From JBFELO01 sp041552055 (GTDB lineage: Bacteria; Acidobacteriota; Thermoanaerobaculia; Thermoanaerobaculales; Sulfomarinibacteraceae), in contig JBFELO010000141.1 of NCBI GenBank assembly GCA_041552055.1, positions 1 through 11,665 on the forward strand: DNA of 11,665 nt. Reading direction: 5' to 3'. A model generated the notes under the pieces. It did no database searches. It was given only the letters and a program-made list of their open reading frames with translations, and was not told where the DNA came from. Shown here piece after piece: positions 6,756 through 11,665 of this stretch. Within the stretch, counting starts at the first letter, position 1; every line of letters begins with the position of its first letter. The translations under genes were made by a program, and so were the position numbers.

Positions 6756-8284
6756 TTCACGGAGACCTCCTCGGCGAGCGCAGCGCCCTGTCACCCGATC
6801 GCACGGCCCTCGTCGAGCTCGCCACCGGCCGCAGGTTCACCTACCGGGAGCTCGATCGTCGAGCCATCGGCTGCGCCCGCATGTGGCTCTACGGTCTCGG
6901 GGTGCGGCCCGGCGACCGGATCGGTGTGCTCGCCGACAACCGGGTCGAGTTCCTGGATGCGTTCTTCGCCGCGGCCAAGAGCTGCATCGTGCTGGTGCCG
7001 CTCAACACCAAGCTGGCGGTTCCGGAGCTCGAGTACATCATCCGCGACTGCGGCCTGCGGGCGGTGATGTACAGCGGTGAGTACCGGTCCGCGGCGCGCC
7101 TACTGCGGCCGCGGGTGGACGTGGAGCACTGGATCGCGTTCGACGAGCCGCTGCCGGACGACTCCACCTACGACGACCTGGTGCTGACCCGAGGTGCGGG
7201 CAGCTCGGTCTACCGCCGCTGTCGGCCCGAGGATCCCTACTGCCTGCTGTACACGTCGGGCACCACGGGCAGGCCGAAGGGGGTGATCGTTCCCCACCGC
7301 ATGGTGGCCTGGAACGCGTACAACACGGTGCTCTGCTGGCAGCTGACCGAGAACGACGTGAGCCCGGTGTTCACGCCGCTGTACCACGCCGGTGGTCTGG
7401 GCGCCTTTCTGACGCCGATCATCCTCGCGGGGGGGACGATCGTGCTGCACGGCTCGTTCGACGCGGGCGAGGTCTGGCGGACGATCGCGGAGGAGCGCTG
7501 CACCGTCGTGCTCGGTGTGCCGACGATCTGGAAGATGCTCGCCGACGCGCCCGAGTTCGGCAAGGTCGACCTCTCGCACGCCCGTTGGTTCATTTCCGGC
7601 GGCGCGCCGCTGCCCAAGCATCTGATCGAGGTGTACCGGAACCGGGGGGTGGTGCTGCGGCAGGGCTACGGGCTCACCGAGGTCGGGGTCAACTGCTTCT
7701 CCATGACCGACGAGGAGGCGTGGACCAAGGCGGGTTCGATCGGCAAGCCGCTGCTGTTCACCGAGGCGAGGGTGGTCGATGAAAGTGGACATGAGGCACC
7801 GGCGGGGGAGGTCGGCGAGCTGTGGTTCCGCGGGCCGCACGTCTGCGCGGGATACTGGAACCAGCCGCAGGCGACCGCCGAGGCGATCGACAAGAAGGGG
7901 TGGTTCCACACCGGCGACATGGCGGTCCGTGACGCGGACGGCTTCTACTCGATCGCGGGCCGCGCCAAGGACATGTTCATCTCGGGCGGCGTCAACGTGT
8001 ATCCGGCCGAGATCGAGAACCAGCTGCTGCAGCATTCGTCGCTGCAGGACGCGGCGGTGATCGGGGCCCCAGATTCGAAGTGGGGCGAGGTCGGCGTGGC
8101 GTTCGTGGTCGTGACCGACGGTGCGGCGGTGAAGCCGGAGGAGCTGGCATCGTTCCTGGCCGGGCGGCTCGCGCGCTACAAGATTCCGAAACGGTTCGTG
8201 GCCCTTCCCGAGCTGCCCCGGACGCCGTACGGAAAGGTAGTGAAGGGGGAACTCGTTGAGCTGTTGAGGACGGAAAGTGAGTGA
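6752..8284 (+). CDS. AMP-forming acyl-CoA ligase (ANL superfamily)
   Basis: This 510-residue enzyme activates a carboxylic acid with ATP to an acyl-AMP and then forms the CoA thioester. The ANL motifs are complete: the phosphate loop YTSGTTGRPKG (167-177), GYGLTE (305-310), GELWFRGP (355-362), the HTGD motif (386-389), the hinge GRAKD (403-407) and the C-terminal catalytic Lys495 in the segment RTPYGK. The length fits the medium/long-chain or aromatic acyl-CoA ligase range. No carrier-protein domain is attached, so it is not an NRPS module. The acid specificity cannot be read by eye. The ATG at 6752 overlaps the hydrolase stop and has GAGGAGG about five bases upstream. An in-frame extension back to 6629 would run inside the hydrolase gene and carries no family sequence. 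OleC beta-lactone synthetases belong to the same superfamily, so OleC-like chemistry is an untested alternative. Confidence 0.93.
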   Translation: MIHGDLLGERSALSPDRTALVELATGRRFTYRELDRRAIGCARMWLYGLGVRPGDRIGVLADNRVEFLDAFFAAAKSCIVLVPLNTKLAVPELEYIIRDCGLRAVMYSGEYRSAARLLRPRVDVEHWIAFDEPLPDDSTYDDLVLTRGAGSSVYRRCRPEDPYCLLYTSGTTGRPKGVIVPHRMVAWNAYNTVLCWQLTENDVSPVFTPLYHAGGLGAFLTPIILAGGTIVLHGSFDAGEVWRTIAEERCTVVLGVPTIWKMLADAPEFGKVDLSHARWFISGGAPLPKHLIEVYRNRGVVLRQGYGLTEVGVNCFSMTDEEAWTKAGSIGKPLLFTEARVVDESGHEAPAGEVGELWFRGPHVCAGYWNQPQATAEAIDKKGWFHTGDMAVRDADGFYSIAGRAKDMFISGGVNVYPAEIENQLLQHSSLQDAAVIGAPDSKWGEVGVAFVVVTDGAAVKPEELASFLAGRLARYKIPKRFVALPELPRTPYGKVVKGELVELLRTESE

Positions 8285-8351
8285 CGGAAACACGCCCCCG
8301 TGGGCGGACTCGGACGCGGACGCGGACGCGAGATAAAAGCATGGAGGTAAC
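8285..8351 (+). repeat. Hexamer tandem repeat in the ligase-thiolase gap
   Basis: Four consecutive hexamers lie at 8305-8328: CGGACT, then CGGACG three times. They are followed by an A-rich patch and then GGAGG (8343-8347), the ribosome site of the thiolase gene. The repeat is too short to be a CRISPR and is not part of a reading frame. Such repeats are prone to change in length by slippage, which could alter the spacing of the two genes. Confidence 0.5.
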
Positions 8352-9557
8352 GTGAAGAAGATCTACATAGCTGCATATCACCAGTCGAAGTTCGGCAAGC
8401 TGTTCGACATGACGGTGCCGGCGATCGTCGACAACGCGATCAGCGATGTGTGCAGTGAGATCGGCGCAGAGCCGACGGCGATCGACGTCGGTTCGATCGG
8501 TGCGACCTGCAACTTCTCGCTCAACGAACAGGGCCTGCTGGCCGGCCTCGTGGCGATGACGCCGGGGCTGGGAGCCAAACCGATCGAGGCGGTGGAGAAC
8601 GCCTGTGCCTCGGGCGGTCAGGCGGTGGTGAGCGTGATCCAGAAGCTGCAGCTCGGGATCGGTGAGGTGGGCGTCGCGGTCGGCTACGAGAAGATGCGCA
8701 ACGACGAGGGCAAGATGGACGGCGCGATGATCGGCAAGGTGCTGGGCTACTTCTCGCACCCCGACGAACGTGAAGGCAAGGTCTACGTCTTTCCGCACCT
8801 GTTTGCCGAGGTGATGCAGGTCTACATGGAGACCCACGGCGCCACCGAACGAGACTTCGCCCACGTGGCTGCACAGGAGTACGCCAACGGCAACCACAAC
8901 CCCTACGCGCAGATGCACAAGATCCAGGTTTCGCTGGACGAGGCGGCCACTCCCGAGGGGCGCAACCGGTACATCGTCGAGGGGCTGCCGCTCAAGACGT
9001 ACGACTGCTCGCAGATCACCGACGGTTACGCGGCCATGATCCTGGCCACCGACGAGGGCCTCGCACGCCTCGGTGTCGCCAGGGCCGACTGCGTCGAGAT
9101 CGCGGGCTACGGTCAGGCGACCGATCCTCTGCGCAAGGAGGGTCGCGACGTCTTGCGGCCCGAGGGCGCGTTCCGGGCGATGAACACGGCCTACGACATG
9201 GCGGGCGCGTCGGCCGATGACGTCAATGTGGCCGAGATCCACGACTGCTTCACGGTGATGGGCGGCATCGGCGCCGAGGTGATCGGCAAGGCCGACTACG
9301 GCAAGGGCCTGGACTACTGGAAGGACGGCAAGGCCCGGCCGGACGGTGAGTGCGGCATCAACACCTCGGGCGGGCTGATCGCCAAGGGGCACCCGGTCGG
9401 CGCGACCGGCGTCGCCATGATCGGCTGGTGCGCCTGGCAGTTGCAGGGCAAGGCGCCGTCGGAGCTTCAGGTGGCCGACCCCAAGCTCGCGGCGACCTTC
9501 AACATCGGCGGCCCGATCTGCGCGTCCGTGTGCACGGTGCTGCGGCGCGCGGAATGA
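8352..9557 (+). CDS. SCP-x-like thiolase (acetyl-CoA acyltransferase family)
   Basis: This 401-residue thiolase-fold enzyme is typical in length. Cys85 in ENACASGG is the acyl-accepting nucleophile. HDCF is at 297-300 and GHPVGATG at 346-353 (His347), as in SCP2/SCP-x-type thiolases. The classical C-terminal CxGGG motif is replaced by FNIGGP (383-388). In SCP-x-type enzymes the Cys of HDCF (here Cys299) is taken to serve as the second catalytic Cys, so the active site is probably complete. The enzyme would cleave a 3-oxoacyl-CoA to acetyl- or propionyl-CoA plus a shortened acyl-CoA, or run in reverse. SCP-x-like thiolases often sit next to a small DUF35 OB-fold partner; none is in this window. 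The start is GTG with GGAGG four bases before it, and MKKIYIAAY is a normal beginning for this family. It lies 67 bases after the ligase gene and is probably in the same operon. Confidence 0.9.
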   Translation: MKKIYIAAYHQSKFGKLFDMTVPAIVDNAISDVCSEIGAEPTAIDVGSIGATCNFSLNEQGLLAGLVAMTPGLGAKPIEAVENACASGGQAVVSVIQKLQLGIGEVGVAVGYEKMRNDEGKMDGAMIGKVLGYFSHPDEREGKVYVFPHLFAEVMQVYMETHGATERDFAHVAAQEYANGNHNPYAQMHKIQVSLDEAATPEGRNRYIVEGLPLKTYDCSQITDGYAAMILATDEGLARLGVARADCVEIAGYGQATDPLRKEGRDVLRPEGAFRAMNTAYDMAGASADDVNVAEIHDCFTVMGGIGAEVIGKADYGKGLDYWKDGKARPDGECGINTSGGLIAKGHPVGATGVAMIGWCAWQLQGKAPSELQVADPKLAATFNIGGPICASVCTVLRRAE

Positions 9558-9861
9558 GCCGTCAACCTGAGCAGCGTCGCGCCAGTTTCGAGCGGCGCGA
9601 TGTGGAATGACCGGTCCAGCTTGGGTGCTCGGCGCGCGGTCGGTTGGTGGCGGTGTAGGCGCGCACCCCGTGCGCGCTTCACGCCCACCGAATACGCTCT
9701 TCGCGAAGCCGGAATCGAGGTGTTGGTGACGCGCGGGGGCTGCGCGCCTACGAGGGGATAGCGTCGTGACCAGGGGCGCGCAGGGGCTGCGCGCCTACGT
9801 TACGTGCTGGTCGGGCCCTCGCGCGGCATGACAACCTCGAATTCTCGAAGGAGTGAGTGTA
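9558..9861. repeat. 304-base non-coding gap with three GTAGG-edged hairpins
   Basis: No gene is credible here. Three related elements occur. The first (9655-9677, + orientation) starts GTAGG and forms an 8-pair stem GCGCGCAC/GTGCGCGC with loop CCC. The second (9731-9752) and third (9775-9799) face the other way, end in CCTACG, and share a 22-base segment with one difference (9731-9752 and 9778-9799). The third forms an 8-pair stem GGCGCGCA/TGCGCGCC with loop GGGGC. No T-run follows any of them, so they are not typical terminators. The first could still mark the 3' end of the thiolase transcript. Confidence 0.6.
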
Positions 9862-10731
9862 ATGGTCGAAGAGATCGTTCCCGATCGCAGTGGACACATC
9901 GAGGTCGGGGAACACAGGATCTGGTGGGAGTACCACGGCGACGGTGAACGCGAGGCCGTGTGCCTGCTCAACGGCCTCGCGATGCACACGAAGGCGTGGT
10001 ACGGCGTGATGCCGATGCTCAGCGACAGCTACGACGTGCTGCTCTACGACTTCCTCGGGCAGGGCGAGTCGTCGAAGCCGGACGAGCCCTACTCGATCGC
10101 GGAGTTCGCGCGCTACCTGGAGCTGATCATGGACGAGCTCGGGCTGGACAAGATCCACGTCATGGGCATCTCGTACGGCGGGTTCCCGGCACTGGAGATC
10201 GGGCGCCTCTATCAGGATCGGCTGCACAGTTTGATGTTGTCGGGGATCTTCCTCGAAGAGAACGTGCAGTTCGAGATGTACGAGGCCATGTCGCTGCGCT
10301 TCTACCGCAGCACCGAGGAGGTGTTCGAGCTCTACACCCACTACTTGTACGAGAAGATCTTCGGCGAGCCGTTCCTGCAAGCCTTTCCGCCAGACCGCCT
10401 CGAGGAGATGCGGGCGAGGTTCTACGATCGGTACGTGGATGATCGGCACTGCCTCATCCGGCTCACAGAAGCGCAGGACCCGTTCTTCGCCGCGGTACCA
10501 GAGCTCATGCCCGAGTACCGCGCGGTGCAGACGCCGACGCTCATCCTGGCCGGATCCCAGGACCGGGCAATCCCGCTCTGGCACCAGGCCAAGCTCCTCG
10601 ACGTCTTCCCCGCTTCTCGGATGGAGTTGATCGAGGGCTGCGGGCACGTCGCCTACCTTGAGAACCCGACGGAGTTCTTCGGGATCATGAAGAAGTTCAT
10701 GGTGGCGAAGAGCGTGGACTTCGAAATCTAA
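9862..10731 (+). CDS. Soluble alpha/beta hydrolase (NG variant)
   Basis: This 289-residue protein has no signal peptide or membrane segment and should be cytoplasmic. It carries the nucleophile elbow GISYGG (102-107, Ser104), the acid Asp234 in AGSQDRAIP, and His262 in GCGHVAYLENP, so the triad is complete. The usual HG at the oxyanion strand is CLLNG (34-38). A helical cap at about 130-215 is rich in Tyr, Phe and Glu and probably selects a hydrophobic substrate. The ATG at 9862 has AAGGAG (9848-9853) eight bases upstream. A GTG at 9853 overlaps that ribosome site and was rejected as the start. The gene stands apart from the thiolase by 304 bases and has hairpin repeats on both sides, so it may have its own transcript or have been inserted. 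Likely activities are esterase or lactonase; the family also includes C-C bond hydrolases, which cannot be excluded. Confidence 0.9.
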   Translation: MVEEIVPDRSGHIEVGEHRIWWEYHGDGEREAVCLLNGLAMHTKAWYGVMPMLSDSYDVLLYDFLGQGESSKPDEPYSIAEFARYLELIMDELGLDKIHVMGISYGGFPALEIGRLYQDRLHSLMLSGIFLEENVQFEMYEAMSLRFYRSTEEVFELYTHYLYEKIFGEPFLQAFPPDRLEEMRARFYDRYVDDRHCLIRLTEAQDPFFAAVPELMPEYRAVQTPTLILAGSQDRAIPLWHQAKLLDVFPASRMELIEGCGHVAYLENPTEFFGIMKKFMVAKSVDFEI

Positions 10732-10936
10732 CGCGGAGCCGAAGCGTGAGACCGTTGAGAACTGCGGGGTAGTGTTGTCCGCCCGACGATCCGAGGAGCA
10801 AGGTAGGGTGCGCCTCGGCGCACAGCCGGTGTCGTCTCCGATCGCGCGATCGAAGGGCCACGGTTCGGTGCTCCGATCATCCCATGGTGCGGCAAGCCGC
10901 ACCCTACGGATCGGCGCATAGAAAATGGAGTCCATC
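10732..10936. repeat. Inverted pair of GTAGGG-edged hairpins between two hydrolase genes
   Basis: The left element (10803-10823) begins GTAGGGTGCG and forms the stem GTGCGCC/GGCGCAC. The right element (10886-10907) is its inverted partner, ending CGCACCCTAC, with the stem GGTGCGGC/GCCGCACC and loop AA. Read in the same direction, the two differ at stem positions where G-C is swapped for C-G, so pairing is preserved. About 60 bases without visible structure lie between them. The whole unit looks like a miniature inverted-repeat or REP-pair element. No gene was found in it. The end of the gap supplies the ribosome site of the next gene. Confidence 0.6.
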
Positions 10937-11665
10937 ATGCGCGCGCCAGGCGTCTTGTTCCACCACGTTGACGGCGAGGGCGAGCCCGTGCTGCTGCTCA
11001 ACGGCGTCGCCATGAGCGTTGCCGGCTGGCAGCCGATCGCCGCGCCACTCTCGCGGCGCTACCAGGTGATCCGGTGCGACTTTCGGGGTCAGTTGATGAC
11101 GCCGGTGGAACCTCCCACGGATGTCGCCGAGCACGCTGCCGACGTGGTCGCGTTACTCGATCACCTCGATGTGGAAGCCGCCCATCTCGTGGGGACGTCG
11201 TACGGCGGGGTGATCGGCACACTGGCCGCCGCGCGCTGGCCAGACCGGGTCCGGTCCTTGATTTCGATCGCGTCGGCGGACGGCTTCGACGACGTGATGG
11301 CGGTGGAGGTGGCGCGCTGGCGCGAGGCCTGCCTGTTGTCGCTGCAGGGCGAGGATCGCGGCCTGTTGAGCGATGCGCTCGAGGGCGCCGTGTACTCGCC
11401 GGCGTGGGTGGAGAGCCACCGGGCCGAGCGGGCGGAGCGACGCCGTCAGGTGGCCGCATTGCCGGATGAGTGGTTCCAGGGTCTCGCCGGGTTGCTCGAA
11501 CACGCGCCGTCGATTTCGATCCGAGACGCGCTGCGCGAGGTCCGCTGTCCGACGCTGATCGTGGCAGCCGAGCTCGACCGGTTTGTCCCGTTCGATCGCA
11601 CCCGGTCGCTGGCACGGAGAATCGAAGGCGCGAAATTCGTGCTCATGGAGGGCGCCGGCCACGCC
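10937..11665 (+). CDS. Alpha/beta hydrolase, cut by the window edge (NG variant)
   Basis: At least 243 residues are visible without a stop, and the frame stays open at the right edge, so the C-terminal ~20-40 residues are missing. The hydrolase fold has LLLNG (19-23) at the oxyanion strand, the nucleophile elbow GTSYGG (86-91, Ser88), the acid Asp214 in AAELDRFVP and His242 in EGAGH. The short cap and overall layout resemble enol-lactonase or esterase-type hydrolases. The ATG at 10937 was chosen because GGAG (10927-10930) lies six bases upstream; an in-frame ATG at 10925 would add four residues but overlaps that site. It shares the unusual LLNG with the preceding hydrolase, although the rest is only distantly similar, so they may be old paralogues or members of one subfamily. 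It is separated from that gene by 205 bases with paired hairpins. Confidence 0.87.
   Translation, partial: MRAPGVLFHHVDGEGEPVLLLNGVAMSVAGWQPIAAPLSRRYQVIRCDFRGQLMTPVEPPTDVAEHAADVVALLDHLDVEAAHLVGTSYGGVIGTLAAARWPDRVRSLISIASADGFDDVMAVEVARWREACLLSLQGEDRGLLSDALEGAVYSPAWVESHRAERAERRRQVAALPDEWFQGLAGLLEHAPSISIRDALREVRCPTLIVAAELDRFVPFDRTRSLARRIEGAKFVLMEGAGHA

Noticed and set aside
3708..8284. Calling the genes oleD, oleA, oleB and oleC
   Set aside because: The parts match, but the SDR is too short, the hydrolase nucleophile is Ser rather than Asp, and the KASIII-like protein lacks the His and Asn of OleA.
7992..9392. 466-residue open frame on the - strand opposite the ligase end and thiolase
   Set aside because: Includes RVRVRVR from the hexamer repeat and shows no recognisable fold; the + frame has complete thiolase motifs.
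9655..10907. CRISPR array or complete insertion sequence
   Set aside because: Repeats are irregularly spaced, in both orientations and palindromic at a small scale; there are no uniform spacers, no cas genes and no transposase.
9748..11013. 421-residue open frame on the - strand opposite the soluble hydrolase
   Set aside because: It covers repeats and a clear alpha/beta hydrolase; composition is typical of an antisense shadow.

Overview
This is a GC-rich window in which nine protein-coding genes all lie on the + strand. It reads as one unidirectional lipid or acyl-CoA type metabolic cluster. The organism is probably an environmental, didermic bacterium with an outer membrane. The second gene is an Oar-like TonB-dependent receptor with an N-terminal carboxypeptidase-regulatory-like domain, a type that is especially abundant in Acidobacteriota. 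Short GC-rich intergenic repeats and hairpins are scattered between the genes. The lineage is an inference from gene type and base composition, not a proven placement.

Layout. Bases 1-165 hold a short repeat, then a strong promoter overlapped by a near-perfect palindrome just before a TetR-family regulator (166-861). The regulator is followed after 12 bases by the outer-membrane receptor (874-3627). A bulged GC hairpin with a T-run (3653-3690) separates this pair from the enzyme genes. The enzymes are a classical short-chain dehydrogenase (3708-4490), a KASIII-like condensing enzyme with two altered catalytic positions (4658-5650), a membrane-anchored alpha/beta hydrolase (5781-6755), an acyl-CoA ligase that overlaps the hydrolase stop by ATGA (6752-8284), an SCP-x-like thiolase (8352-9557), a soluble alpha/beta hydrolase (9862-10731), and a further alpha/beta hydrolase that runs off the right edge (10937-11665).

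How the genes may work together (inference). The receptor would bring a scarce hydrophobic or bulky substrate across the outer membrane. Hydrolases would open an ester or lactone, or release acid products. The ligase would make a CoA thioester. The dehydrogenase and thiolase would carry out beta-oxidation-like or condensation steps, and the KASIII-like protein would do an acyl transfer or condensation that does not need the usual His/Asn pair. TetR would sense the substrate or its CoA ester and control its own promoter. Dehydrogenase, KASIII-like protein, alpha/beta hydrolase and AMP-forming ligase is also the parts list of OleABCD olefin/beta-lactone biosynthesis, but each protein lacks the Ole-specific features that can be checked here. 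The cluster is better described as an uncharacterised acyl-metabolism locus.

The gaps are unusual. Four perfect small hairpins stand in a row between the dehydrogenase and the KASIII-like gene. Five hairpins with a common GTAGG edge flank the second hydrolase gene in both orientations, and one pair shows compensatory stem changes. No RNA genes, CRISPR arrays, insertion sequences or phage genes were seen.
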